Positions 33,901-44,847 of a DNA stretch of 64,000 nt are shown piece by piece. Numbering within the stretch: position 1 is the stretch's first letter; each line of letters starts with the position of its first letter. A model generated the notes under the pieces. It did no database searches and had not been told where the DNA came from. It was given only the letters and a program-made list of their open reading frames with translations. The translations under genes were made by a program, and so were the position numbers. The stretch comes from Agriotes lineatus (taxonomy: Eukaryota; Arthropoda; Insecta; Coleoptera; Elateridae), in the NCBI GenBank assembly GCA_940337035.1, contig CALNHX010002290.1, positions 62,001-126,000 of the forward strand, written 5' to 3'.

Positions 33901-35704
33901 TAATTTCGAGTCAGTGCATCATAATTTTTTGGTCTACTCGATTTCTGAGAATTAACAATGGATGGAAGAATTTCAGTATTTTTGTAACTTTGCAGTTTTT
34001 AAGAAAAGACGACATGAAGTTGCGGGCCCTGATCTCAACTACGGCATAAGTATTGATGACTATCCAGATATGAACAAAGAGGCGTTTGACATCCAAAAAA
34101 ATCAATTTTTGGAGCAAATATCTACAACGGACGCAAAACAACTGGAAATAGATACTCGAGAACAAGCTCTTTCGGAATTATGGAAGCGAGAAAGAAAACT
34201 TCGTCTTACTGCATCAAATTTTGGAAGAATTTGTTGTATGCGCTCCACAACATCAACTGCTAAAACAGTAGAAGCGTTATTATACTCAAAATTTGTGGGT
34301 AATGAATTTATAGTGTACGGCCAAGAAAATGAAGAAAACGCAGTCAACGCATTTGAGACCGTTTACGGCATCAAAACAAAAATTATAGGGCTTTGCATCG
34401 ATAGCGAAAAGCCATATTTAGCTGCAAGTCCAGATCGTGTTACAGAAATCGGCGATGCAATTCTGGAAATCAAATGTCCAGCGTCTTGTAAGAATTTAAC
34501 ACCACAAGAAGGAGTTTTGGAGAAAAAAATTAAATTTTGTACGTTACAAGGGGACTCTCTAAAGTTAAACTCAAAACATAAATATATGTATCAAGTACAA
34601 GGACAACTGCAAATAGCAAATAAGGAAGTGTTTGTTACTTCGTTGTTTGGACCCCCAAAGGAGTCTGCATCGAAGAAATTCGTAGGGATAAGAAATTCTG
34701 GGAAAACATGGCATTTAAATTAGATGATTTTTATATGAATTCTTTACTTCCAGAACTTATAGATTCGCGGCGTCTAAGAAATTTGCCTTTGCGAGATGTA
34801 TATCTAGGTTTAAAATAAAATACGTGTTATGTAAAAATCTAGTAAATATATTATTACATTTGAATTTTTCTTTTATTTGATGTGATCAGGTACCTACTGT
34901 ATTATATGTAATTGATTAATAATACACATCTTAAATAACTAAGATTTTGAGCGTTAAACAATCCTGAGATCTGAAAGAGTGTTATGAATAAAAATACGAT
35001 TTGCTATTTAATTATAAATAAATAATTAGACATCGTAAAAGCATGTAAAAGTGGTCAAAGTCTAAAAATGTAATATTCTCGGTTGACTGGTTTCTCGAAT
35101 TTCTATGCACCCTTATAATAGGATTATTGTAATCTTCCCATGCTGCCCGTAAGCGTTCGGAATATCAACAGCGCCAACTTATGGCGGCGGTAAAACTATG
35201 AACTACTGGGCCCGATTTATTAACATTTTGTAATTACAAACTTGAATATTATTGTCTTTACTTAATGTTGTAAATGAACCAGATATGGTCTACAACATTA
35301 GTGGCATAGTAGGTCACCATTTCTCTAAAAAATATTAGCGTTACTCGTATGGTTCAATAGCCACGGACTCAATTAGATTATTGCTTCTACTATCTTTAAA
35401 ACATAATTTAAACCAAATCTTTTATGCAAGCGTGGTAACTCATTCTGTTGTGCTTCTAAGGGCATGTAGTTTTTCGAAATCGGATACGAAATAAACTTGT
35501 AGAATTCGCAGGGAGTAACAGAAGTGTATATTTTATCTGTTTTTTTGAAATAAATTTCTTATTACTACTTTTTTTTTAAATAAAAAATGCTAGCGATTTT
35601 CCTTGTTAAAATACGAATCGTTTGATATATAACAAAGTGTAATTAGTGCATTTTATAACAGTTTGGTTTTGTGAAACATTTTCAACAAGACCGCTGGAGG
35701 ACCC
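30941..35704 (+). mobile_element. Complete TTAA-targeting DNA transposon (Kolobok-like), 4764 bp
   Basis: TTAA stands at 30937-30940 and 35705-35708. Inside, GGGTCCTCCAGCG at the left is repeated inverted, CGCTGGAGGACCC, at the right: a perfect 13-bp terminal inverted repeat. Between them lies one five-exon gene for a transposase joined to a YqaJ nuclease (31537-34818). TTAA duplication is known for piggyBac and Kolobok. The protein is not piggyBac-like, so Kolobok or an allied superfamily fits best, whereas a true Mutator element would leave 8-11 bp. About 600 bp of non-coding DNA lies at the left and about 890 bp at the right. Confidence 0.8.
31537..34818 (+). pseudogene. Transposase-YqaJ fusion gene, copy 2, five exons, slightly damaged
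   Basis: Exons by phase-consistent splice sites: 31537-31625 (basic leader, ends CG|GTAAGT), 32070-32802, 32866-33462, about 33523-33865, 33996-34818. The transposase core has AGRRIVDIKYF, C-x2-C near 32440, VIADGAW, GDGDS, ECKNHLLRN and NLAESYNSIV. YqaJ follows with RLTASNFG, AASPD and ILEIKCP (D-ExK). Two defects are visible. No AG acceptor exists between 33470 and the exon that resumes near 33523-33541. The frame also shifts by one base in the GTGTTTGTT run near 34630, after which the expected C-terminal part (ELIDSRRLRNLPLRDVYLGL) is read in another register to the stop at 34818. Otherwise it parallels copy 1 along its whole length. Confidence 0.75.
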
Positions 35705-35708
35705 TTAA

Positions 35709-36234
35709 CGCCTAGCGTGTCACATATATTACATAAAACCTACGCAGTCGATCTGGCCGTTTCTAGTGTCAGCACGACCCTGCAGCATTGCAGTGACTGT
35801 TGAATTATGCAAGATTAGTCTGAGTGCAACACGTGTGCAGTTCTTTATTACTATTTGGTGCTCGAAATAATGGATATATACTTTAAGTATCATTTTTTAA
35901 TAATTCATATTTACAATTTCCTAAACTGGTAAATTAATTGAGTTTAAAGATTACAGGATGATTTTACGCATATTACAAGTTGTAAGTTGTACTAGGTTTT
36001 TTACTATAAATTACTTTTGTCCAGCGTGCCATATATGGCACGCTAGGCGCAAGCGTTGTCAAATATTCGTAATATTGTTTTTTGCATGTTTGACTTTTCA
36101 TAACAATAAGAATAAAGAAATTAGTATGTTGTTTGCTGTATTCCATATATTGAACTAAAAGACGATTAGCTTTGATCGATATTTACTAATCCTGTGTGTT
36201 TTCTACGGAGACATAACTCTGCAAGAAGCGCTTG
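35709..36234 (+). repeat. Probable piggyBac left end and leader
   Basis: CGCCTAGCGTGTCACATATA directly follows TTAA 35705-35708. A subterminal palindrome at 36022-36051 (GCGTGCCATATATGGCACGC, then TAGGCG) repeats it inverted. TTAA plus terminal and subterminal inverted repeats are piggyBac-like. The matching right end was not found. Confidence 0.45.
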
Positions 36235-37430
36235 ATATGACTCAGCAGACGAAGACAATGGTAGTCACATAGACAACCTTACTGGTCGACAGCTCCGCAG
36301 TAAAGCTGAACTTGTTTTTCGAGGCGAACGAGCAAGTGGGGAACCGAACTTAGCTTCATTTCAAGATGCTGCTTCACCTGGCGAATCTATTAAGAATTTT
36401 CCAGCTTCCTCAACCACTGATAAAAAAATAGCAATATTTCTGCAACGCATAGAAAAATAAGTATGAAGAATCAAGAGAAATATACCTGGCGTGATAGCGA
36501 TACAAAACTTGTATGCTTTTCTGATTCTAATTATATTTCCGTTCAAAATTTGTCACCTCTCGAGTTATTTGAACGGTTTTTCGATACTGAAGTTGTCGCG
36601 CTCCTTTGTATTGAAACCACAAAATATTCTCTATTCAAAAACCGCCCGAAAGTAACATCTAGTGAGATGAGGGCGTTTATAGGAATATTGCTGCTGTCAG
36701 GCTATACTGTTCCTACTAAAGGGAGTTATTGGGAGAACCTAAACGATGTCCTAAATAAACTAGTTGTGAACACAGTGAGAAGGAACAGATTCTTGCAGAT
36801 TTGTCGCTTCATTCATTGTGCGGATAACACAAAAATGAACAACAATGATAATATAGAAGTTACGTCCCTTGATGAATCTTTTAAAGAAAATATTTCTGGA
36901 TGAGTACAGATCTGAAGCATATAAATTTCGATGAATGCGTGGTGGCCTATTATGGTCGCTATGGTTGTAAACAATTCATCAGGGAGAAGCCAATCAGGTT
37001 TGGATACAAGATTTGGTCATTGAATACTCCAAGTGGCAATTTGATATCGTTAGAAGTGCATCAGGGCGCATGTACTTCTACGAACGCTGAATATCAGACA
37101 AGGTGTGGAAGAGGAGTTGCACCATTACTGGAAATGTTGGATAATTTTCCCGATTAAATAAAGACCTTGTCATCTCAACTCTATTTCGACAACCTTTCTA
37201 CTAGCTTACCACTACTCACAACCCTGAAAGAACATATTTATGACGGAACTGGCACATTACGTGAAAATAGGCTAACGCCAGGGTGCCCCAGTGAGGCGTC
37301 AAAATTAATAAGAAGAAAACCACGAAGATCATTTACAAATGTCAGCACTACTGATAATATTGCTGTGGTTCGTTGGATAGATAACTCGGCTGTGACAATA
37401 GCTTCTACTACTTGTGAGGTGCAACCAGTT
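36235..37430 (+). pseudogene. Degenerate piggyBac transposase
   Basis: Pieces in three frames cover most of a DDE_Tnp_1_7 domain: an acidic head (SADEDNGSHIDNLTGRQLRS, about 36242), 36463-36903 (LSPLELFERFFDTEVV, MRAFIGILLLSGYT, NRFLQICRFIHCADN, SLDES), 36900-37157 (QFIREKPIRFGYKIW) and 37167-37430 (LYFDNLSTSLPLL, GTGTLRENR, NIAVVRWIDNSAVT). These are hallmark piggyBac blocks, including the Asp of FDN. Stops and frame changes make it non-functional. After EVQPV it switches abruptly to a hAT sequence. Confidence 0.75.
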
Positions 37431-38265
37431 TGTTCAGTTCAGAATTCTGGCCTATTTTAAACAAAGTACGGCACCTACCGAGAAATTAAGGGAAATGCAG
37501 CAACAAATGCGTCGTCCAAAACTAAAAGTAAAGCAAGACGTTAATACAAGTTGGAACTCCTGTTTACTCATGATGGAAAGACTCATTTGCATCAAAACTC
37601 CATTATGTTATCAGCTGCAATCACATCTCCTCCAGAAGCACCTGATTCTTTACGCGGAATGGGAAGTAATTTCAGATTGTATGCCTATTCTAAAACCTTT
37701 AGAAACTATGACAGTAGAATTGTAGGGAGAAAAATACCCGCAATGCCCTCAACTGTCCCACTTATAAGAGGGCTTCAGTATGATTAATAAAAAGTAAGAA
37801 TACCAAACGGCAGCAGGGCAGTTATTGCAAAAAACATTATTGGAGGCGATATTCCAACGACTTAGTTCTTTGGAAATGAATAAAGTTGTTGGCAAAGCTA
37901 CATTCTTGATCCTAGCTTCGAGAAAATGGCATTTAGGATTGAAGACAACGCGAAGAATGCCCAGAAAGGGTTGATCGATTAAATGGCCACCCTTATGAGA
38001 GTTATGAGTCACAAATTTCACAGCCAAATTTGAGGCAGGAGAAAAATGATTCGCTGTGGAAACATTTTGGCAACAAAGTAGCCCAAGTCAAAAACTACTG
38101 TTACAGCAAGTACCACGGTCTCCCTGATGATAAATCAGTATTTGGAAATGCCACATTTAGAGCGGTCTAAAAATCCATTAGATTTTTCGAAGCAATACAG
38201 TGCCGTATTGCATGAAATGTTTCGCCTGCAATTAATAGTATATTACTTTACAAGGGATGTAGGTA
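37431..38265 (+). pseudogene. Degenerate hAT transposase, C-terminal half
   Basis: Blocks typical of hAT/ZBED-type transposases appear in order: LREMQQQMRRPKLKVKQDVN followed by TSWNS (37485-37560), EWEVISDCMPILKPLETMTV (37660-37720), VVGKATFLILASRKW (37890), then a dimerisation segment (MPHLERSKNPLDF, 38148-38190) in another frame. It starts at the breakpoint with the piggyBac relic. No zinc finger or N-terminal half is present. Confidence 0.6.
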
Positions 38266-38329
38266 AGATTTACACTACCGAGGACCGTTTGATGCCTGAG
38301 TGAGCGAAGCGAACGAGGGTAGCAGGGTA

Positions 38330-39085
38330 CGGGTTTTGGAGGTTTGGGTGGCCGTGAATGAAGATGGCGATTGGTGGCAGACTGTATATCCCTAGCACGG
38401 TAACCGTTATTCCTAAGAGCTTTCAGAATGTCCGATCCCCCTGCAGCAATAGTCTTTCTTCCCTATATCCACCAAGTCACCGACAGCATAGGAAAGTTTC
38501 TTCGAAAACAAAACATTAGAACAGTATTCAAACCCCCGAGCAAAATTTCACAGGTTCTTCCTTCATCTAAAGATAAATTAAACACTATGTCATCTAAAGG
38601 TGTTTATAGAGTCCCTTGCTCTTTTAATGCTGTATACATTGGTGAAACAGGTCGTTCAGTGAAAACTCGAATATCTGAGCACCAGCGTTGTCTCAAGTCG
38701 GGTCTCGTTTCATCATCAGCTATCGCCAAACACCAACGCGATACACCCTAATAATTTCAATCGGGACGAAGGCTTTCCCCTTCCTTCTATATCAAAAGTG
38801 CTAATTCCTAAGCCCCGCCCACCGCCACTGAACCGCGACGGCATTTGCTGAACCGCGACGGCGCTTCCCTATAAATTCTCGCCTTCCTCCTTCAGATAGT
38901 TAGTCGAATTTCGCCTCTGACGTGGTTCACACGTTGAGTTACCGTGCTCTTCTATCCTTCCCTTATAGAGTTTCGCCTCTGGCGTGGTTAACACGTTGAG
39001 TTACAGTGCTCTTTTGCTTTTTTCTCCTGATGAAGCCCCTTACGAAAGTGGGATATCAATCATGACACGGTCCAATCCCAAGTCG
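38330..39085 (+). pseudogene. Penelope-like element copy, 5'-inverted and deleted
   Basis: 38428-38751 encodes the Penelope C-terminal domain with GIY-YIG nuclease (GVYRVPCSFNAVYIGETGRS). 38330-38418, directly before it, matches the opposite strand of the same element (compare 51640-51740), so the 5' part is inverted. The frame is cut at HQRDTP by a deletion of about 100 bp relative to the full copy, then resumes near NNFNRDEGFPLPS in DNA. The 3' tail to GTCGTTTGTTACTTAA matches the end of the full copy. Confidence 0.75.
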
Positions 39086-39826
39086 TTTGTTACTTAATGA
39101 CAATGGCCGTGAAAGCCTCAGAAATCATAAATAGCAATACTGTTTTGTTTATTTTCAAATAAAAATCATCTTAACCCGATCCTGCTCCAAATTTAAATAT
39201 TTCATTTTGGCGCTATTGAACACGTGTCCGGGCGATTGATTTGATACCACCGCGTCCCACAGATTGCACTGTAGACAAAGCAAAAGAATATCAAACGACG
39301 CATGTCTAGCCTATAGCCTGGGTAAGCGCATACGTAAGTGTATATTGAAATCGATTGAGCGTTCGCTATTCGAAATATTTTGATTTCTGAACAGGCATCA
39401 TCATCAGTCGTAGTTGCGAGATGCGATATGACTGAAATGAAAATGAACGATATTTGGAATTATTAAATAAATCGCGAATACCGAATAATAATTCGACAGC
39501 CGAATAGTTACTCGAAATATTGAAATCAATCAAATTAATTTTTAGTATCTCGAGATGTATCGAGACTAGTGCTTACAATTCCGGGATCCCGGACGAATTT
39601 AGCTCGGTATCGAAAACCGGCATTGATGTTAAAAAACCGACATTTCGGTATTAGCATATTCCTATAAAAATTATATTTGACGGCTGATGCCTCTTTAAAA
39701 TTTATGATGGAGGCTCTTTCTCAACAAAAATATCCAATAGCTTTAGAATTTGTAGATTCTTTAAAATTTGGCATCTTACAGTGACGAACAGATTTGGCAC
39801 AGATACTTTGGTACCTACAGGGGGTA
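39086..39826. other. Spacer with a possible hAT end
   Basis: TAGTGCTTACAATTCCGGG at about 39571, followed by ACCGG/CCGGC motifs, resembles a hAT terminus. ATTCGAATA-type motifs cluster at 39365-39510. No inverted partner found. Confidence 0.3.
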
Positions 39827-40159
39827 TTAAAACTCATTGCTTAGAGTTTTTCGTCTAATCTTTTTCCTACACAGGTATTGTGTGCTGTCGTTATCAAGGC
39901 TAATTATATTGTATTGTATGATATCGCTGCCACATGTTGCTCCTCTGTAAACTCTTACATCGTGCACTTTTATTTTTGATGCTTGTCTAATAATGATGTA
40001 ATCTATTATAGATTGCTTTTGTCTAGCTACCTCTCTCCATGTGTATTTGTGTTCAGCTTTACGTTTATAATATCCATTCAGAATTTTCAAATAGTTTTGT
40101 TCGTATATTTTGATGATTCTCATCCCATTATTAATCACTGGAACTTCAGTGTTCTCCAA
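39827..40159 (-). pseudogene. LINE endonuclease C-terminal fragment (RTE-like)
   Basis: KYTWREVARQKQSIIDYIII followed by DVRVYRGATCGSD corresponds to the end of an APE endonuclease in RTE-like LINEs (catalytic Asp in IDY and the GSDH region). The His of the GSDH motif is missing here, as the frame reads GSDII. It is an isolated fragment with no RT attached. It probably belongs to the same broad family as the LINE at 46.2-47.4 kb. Confidence 0.55.
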
Positions 40160-40391
40160 CTACTACCTAAAAAGGAGCTTACAACATGACATAAAGATGT
40201 TATTTCAACGTATATCTAAAGTTACACTCACAATGTTTGACCAAACTGCTTTCACCTAAAATCTTAGAAGAAGAAACGTCACTTACAGTTGAGCGTTTGC
40301 TGCGGTCGCGAAGGAACATATAAACCTGATATAGTTAACAGTGGTGTGCCAGTGGCTGGTGACTTTTAATATTAAATTTCACCACGCCATT

Positions 40392-41013
40392 ATGGCTTGT
40401 GTGAAATACAATTGTGAATTTAAGAGAAATGAGAAGAGTTTGGGCTGTAATGGCTGGTGTGATCAAACCTTTCATCCCAAGTGTGTAAAAATACGTGATG
40501 GAATATATAAGATCATTATAGAAGTAGACATTTTTGGTGCTGCGACAATTGCTGTAACATGAAGCAATTTTCGATGAGAAAAATGGTTGCGGATATGAGA
40601 GCGGCGTTGAAGGGATGGCGAAAATATCTGGACAAGTGTGCTAATGGAGTGAAGAGACAGGAAACAGCAATATCTACGCTGACAAATACGGTACGGGAAA
40701 AATATGAGGAAATAAACAGCAGTATAAAAATGTTTGCAGAGAGCGAAAATCTAAACTAAGCTTCGTATGCAGGCAAGTTAAAAATTAAAAAGAACGAACC
40801 TGTGTTGGTGATAAAACCAAAAAATGAGGGACAGAAGAGTGGTGTCACCAACGATGCCATTAAATGTAGCATTGATTCCACAACTATCGAAATCTCGGGA
40901 GTAAAACATGCTAGCCGGGGTGGAATTATTATTGAATGCAAAAACCAAGAAGCAGTATCAAAACTTAAGGAAAAAGCGGAAACGAAACTTGGGAGCAATT
41001 ACAATATTAACTG
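40392..41013 (+). pseudogene. LINE ORF1 fragment with PHD-like zinc finger
   Basis: Three adjoining frames. The first has spaced Cys/His (CEFKRNEKSLGCNGWCDQTF, then H-x2-C), a PHD-like finger seen in ORF1 of some insect CR1-like LINEs. The second is helical (about 40559-40759). The third (LVIKPKNEGQKS, IKCSIDSTTIEISGV, GGIIIEC) matches the C-terminal RNA-binding-type domain of such ORF1 proteins. A frame change near 40558 and stops at 40559 and 40759 break it. Confidence 0.55.
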
Positions 41014-41091
41014 ATCATCGATGCTAGTGATCAACAACTCTTAAGATGTGTGAATTGCTATCCGAAGTGATGATCGTTATCTATCTATCTA

Positions 41092-41809
41092 CAGTGTGTT
41101 TCAATTTACATGGAAGCACCCCTGTATTTTCTTTGTTTTTGTATGGATCGATTTGAATATTTTATCAGTTGTACAACTCACCAAGAGGCATCTATTCGTG
41201 TTCTTGAGCGCAAAAGACGTTATTAGCCTGGCCCACTACGATCAAGAACATGGGTCACATTGTCAATATTTTGCATCGCGTTAGAATTAGAATTACTGGT
41301 GAAAATGCAAGATCCGATATTATTCTAGCTACTTCTCTATTGGATCTTGCATTTTCATCAGTAATTCTAATTATTTCTACTTTCTCAGCAACAGTTAAAA
41401 GTAATTCAGCCGTTATTAAAAGCTAATGACGTTTGCAATAAAAATAAAAATGTTGTTTATCCATGACACCATTTGATACCAAATTAAAAGTTGAAATTTG
41501 GGACTTGGACAAATTTATGGATAAAAATTTAAAATTCGAATTATTAAACGAAAATCGGTATCTGGGGTATTCTTTTGATTCTAAACAACTTTTCTTAATA
41601 ACTTTTTGCTGTAACTTTAACGCGATGCAAAATATTGACAATGCGACCCATGTTCTTGATCGTAGTAGGCAAGGCTAACAACGTCTTTTGCGCTGAAGGA
41701 CACGAATCGATGCCTCTTGGTGAGTTGTACAACTGATAAAAAATTCAAATCGATCCATACAAAAACAAAGAAAATACAGGGGTGCTTCCATGTAAAGTGA
41801 AACACACTG
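41092..41809. mobile_element. Foldback element family c, 718 bp, TA-flanked
   Basis: CAGTGTGTTTCAATTTACAT at the left and ATGTAAAGTGAAACACACTG at the right are inverted repeats, and the arms continue past GGAAGCACCCCTGTATTTTC for about 200 bp. A second nested hairpin (GTGAAAATGCAAGATCC and inverse, about 41300-41360) lies inside. No coding content. Confidence 0.85.
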
Positions 41810-41817
41810 TATATATA

Positions 41818-42568
41818 CAGTCTGTTCTACAAAAAGGCCCCGCCTTCTAGCAACTTTATTATTTATTTTAGACCCAATAAACCTTATATCAAATTAAATG
41901 ACACATAAAAACCTACATTTTAACACAATCAAAAATTTTTATCTTCAATTGTTTCAGAGTGGTGACGTCACATGCAATTTTTTTAAATGACACTGTATAT
42001 ATTGTTTTACATTTTCTGGTAGAGGTTTTTTTCTCTTTTCAACAATATAAATATTTCATGCACTTGCATAAGAAAATTTTCGTGAAAAATTACAAAAACT
42101 TTTTCGCAGTAGGAGGCCATGATACAAAACTATAAACAAAAGCGTAACTCAGAAAAACAAAACAAATAGTAGACAAACGCTTTAACTGTCAGATTTCAGA
42201 ATAATCTAAAGTGTTTATTGTTTTGTTTTTCTGAGTTACACTTTTGTTTATAGTTTTGTATCGTGGCCTCCCACCCATAAAAAAGTTTTTTAATTTTTCT
42301 CGAATTTTTTTTTTATGTAAGGGCATAAATATTTATATTGTTGAAAAGAGAAAAAAAACCTCTACCAGAAAATGTAAAAAAATATATACAGTGTCATTTA
42401 AAAAAATTGCATGTGACGTCACCACTCTGAAACAATTGAAGATAAAAAATTTTTGATTCTGTTAAAATGTAGGTTTTTATGTGTCATTTGATTTGATATA
42501 GGGTTTATTGGGTCTAAAATAAATAATAAAGTAGCTAGAAGGTGGGGCCTTTTTTGTAGAACAGACTG
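41818..42568. mobile_element. Complete foldback element family d, 751 bp, TA-flanked
   Basis: CAGTCTGTTCTACAAAAAGG at the left and the inverse CCTTTTTTGTAGAACAGACTG at the right. The arms are about 340 bp each and meet near 42170. It lies 8 bp from element c, separated only by TATATATA. The half copy at 4504-4846 is the same family. Confidence 0.85.
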
Positions 42569-42860
42569 TATATAAAAATCAATCGCCGTGTGTTAGTAAC
42601 GCAAAAATTCGCGAACGACTTGACCAATTTGGATGATTTTTTTGTTTAGTTCGTCTTACTCCCGAAGTGGTTTAGCAAAAAAGAAAATTCGGAAAAATCC
42701 AAAGGGAAAGCCGGAAAATTGGAAAATATCGAAAGTGTGTTTTTCTATACACTGTACGACTTTCTATTTGCAGTCATACTTTTATGATTTTATGCTTAAT
42801 GGTTTGATGGGTTTTCCCCATCATTTCATAATCCAAAACAACGTTTGCCGGGTCAGCTAG
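42569..42860 (+). mobile_element. Non-autonomous Helitron, about 290 bp
   Basis: TATATAAAAATCAATCGCCG followed by GTTAGTAACGC is a Helitron-like 5' sequence. GTTTGCCGGGTCAGCTAG at 42843-42860 is a typical Helitron 3' end, with CTAG followed by T. It interrupts the IS630-type transposase relic on its right. The exact 5' TC terminus was obscured by element d. Confidence 0.6.
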
Positions 42861-42861
42861 T

Positions 42862-43362
42862 GTTTATTAATATTGCCATTATTGTGAAAAGTTGCCTCAT
42901 GCGTAAATAGAATGTTATTACCAAATTGGATTCTTCATTGACTTGTAGTTACCCATTGGCAGAAAGATTTACGATTTTAAAAATCTATTTCACTTAAAGC
43001 TTGATGTTGCTCGATATGGTAAGGATGGAACTTGTTTTTTTTTATAAAGTTGCGAATTGTGTTTCAATGTAGGTCTAGGTTTGTGCTTATCTTTCTGGTA
43101 TTAATTTGCGGCTTTTCTATAAGAGAGGCCACAACTTGAAACTCAATTTCTTCATTTATCCTTGTTATAGCGTGCTTGAGATAACACTTCCAGAATTTAT
43201 AAATCTCTCAGCCACACTCGTAAATGATTCTTTCCGCGGTTGTCTTCTTTCTGGGCATGGTTCACGGTACAAACGGCTAGTAAGCAAAAGGTTTTTTTGA
43301 GTTTCACTATAAATAAAGATCATATCAACCATTCCTTCTTTAGAAAAAATCGTTGTATACAA
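42862..43362 (-). pseudogene. IS630/Tc1/mariner-superfamily transposase relic with DUF4817 head
   Basis: The first frame (43362-43165) begins with a helix-turn-helix head (MVDMIFIYSETQKNLLL, LYREPCPERRQPRKESF). Further down, in shifted frames, are HPYHIEQHQALSEIDF (about 43010), FCQWV and NNILFTHEATFHNNGNINKH, the DDE region in which the usual D-E-A motif reads H-E-A. It ends abruptly at the Helitron 3' terminus, so the catalytic domain was cut there. At least three disruptions. Confidence 0.6.
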
Positions 43363-44847
43363 AAATTGGCAATACGATAACGCAAAAACACAAAAACTAA
43401 TGGAACAATATTCTAATAATTAGACAAACGTCAAAACAATAGATACAATTGTTTCTCTTTATTATGAGCGGCGAGTCTACCTGATTATTTGTTTTGTTAA
43501 GTTCTATTGTCATAATAATTTTGTATTTTAGCACATTTTCGAATAAAAGCGTCAATATCTCAAGAAGGGTTCGTCTTATGGTTATGACACCTATTTTATT
43601 AATTAGTATCTACTTTTCACGGGGAATCCTAATTTTAAAAAATATACAGGGTGTTATATTTGCAAAAAATTGATTATCAATAGTGAGTGGTACAATCATA
43701 TTTAAAAAATCGCGATGACGATCAGAACGGTTAGTGATACAGATACAACGTTATACAGATTTATTCTAAATGTGACAGAGAATCCAAATGTGCAAAAATA
43801 TAGAGGTGTTCTATTTAAAAAACACAAGTTTGGGTTAGCATATTTTTTTCAATCACCCTGTATGTACCTAAATATTTTTAGAATGTAGGTCGAAGGATCG
43901 TATATTATCATACCAAAATTGGTTTTGACGTCTCTAATAGTTAAGGAGCAATCCTCCGTCAACACAGTTAACACCCACCCTGTATATTTCTACGAGTTTC
44001 GCCAAATATGATTATCATGTCTGTTTTTTTCATTGTTTAAGAACACGGTTTTATTTAAGCCAACTAACTTTGACAACAATAATAGTTCGAAATGTCCTAC
44101 AGTATGTTTAGTTTAATATTTACTATATCTGTTTTCAATTAAAAAAAAAACATGCAATGCTTTGATTTTGTTATTTGTGTTGCTGTAAAAAATCTTCAGT
44201 GGCTACAAGTTTCGTAGCCCAACCTGTATAGAGACGCCTTTAGATATATGCGACGGTGCAGAGCAATGCTTCTGCTAATTTTTAAATTTTGTGGCCTTAT
44301 TCCAGCGCGTGTTGATCGTTGGTTTGTATTACAGAAACGTGGTACCGCCAGGGCCGTATTAGTAATGAAGCAGAAGAAGCGGTCGCTTCTAGCTCAAAAA
44401 TTTTCAGGCGGCAAATTTAGGATAAAAACAACTATCGCCGTAGAAAAATTATGGCTTGCAGGAAATTCAAAAACCTCAATAAGACTTGGCTAATATTAGC
44501 TTTAAGAAGTTATGTATTGATGGCAATTAGAAATTGTACTTCAGAGCGATCCTTTCCAACTTCCAACAAATCAAATAATGTTTGAATTTGAACCGTACAT
44601 ATACGGTAATTACCGTACATCCGGCAACACCGCGGTGTGAGTAACCAATCACAACCATCTTCTCTCGATAAAAAATAACAGATGATCTGGTGGTGGGAGA
44701 AAAGGTTTTTCCCACCACTACCGTGATGGAACTTATTCATTGCTTTGCGTACGGCATCCGTAAGTACGTTTATTTAGTTTTCAGAAGTCAGTGTGTGTGT
44801 GCGTTGTTCGTAGATCTTTACCACGGAAGTATTTTACAGGCAAGTTA
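43363..44847. other. Repeat debris: CAGGGTG-type MITE ends and a hAT-like end
   Basis: TACAGGGTG or its inverse occurs at 43646, 43856 and 43977, suggesting one or two small MITEs that I cannot delimit. CAGGGCCGTATTAGTAATG at 44349 looks like a hAT terminus without partner. Short frames at 44248-44740 have no recognisable motif. Confidence 0.35.

Noticed and set aside
30937..35708. Interpretation of the 4.8-kb element as a true Mutator (MULE)
   Set aside because: The flanks are TTAA, not an 8-11-bp duplication, although the domain is often labelled Mutator-like.
38428..38751. Stand-alone GIY-YIG nuclease gene
   Set aside because: It is the truncated C-terminus of a Penelope element. The flanks match the full copy at 50.9-53.5 kb.
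44248..44493. Possible small basic protein gene
   Set aside because: No recognisable motif. The frame overlaps a hAT-like terminus (CAGGGCCGTATTAGT), so repeat origin is more likely.
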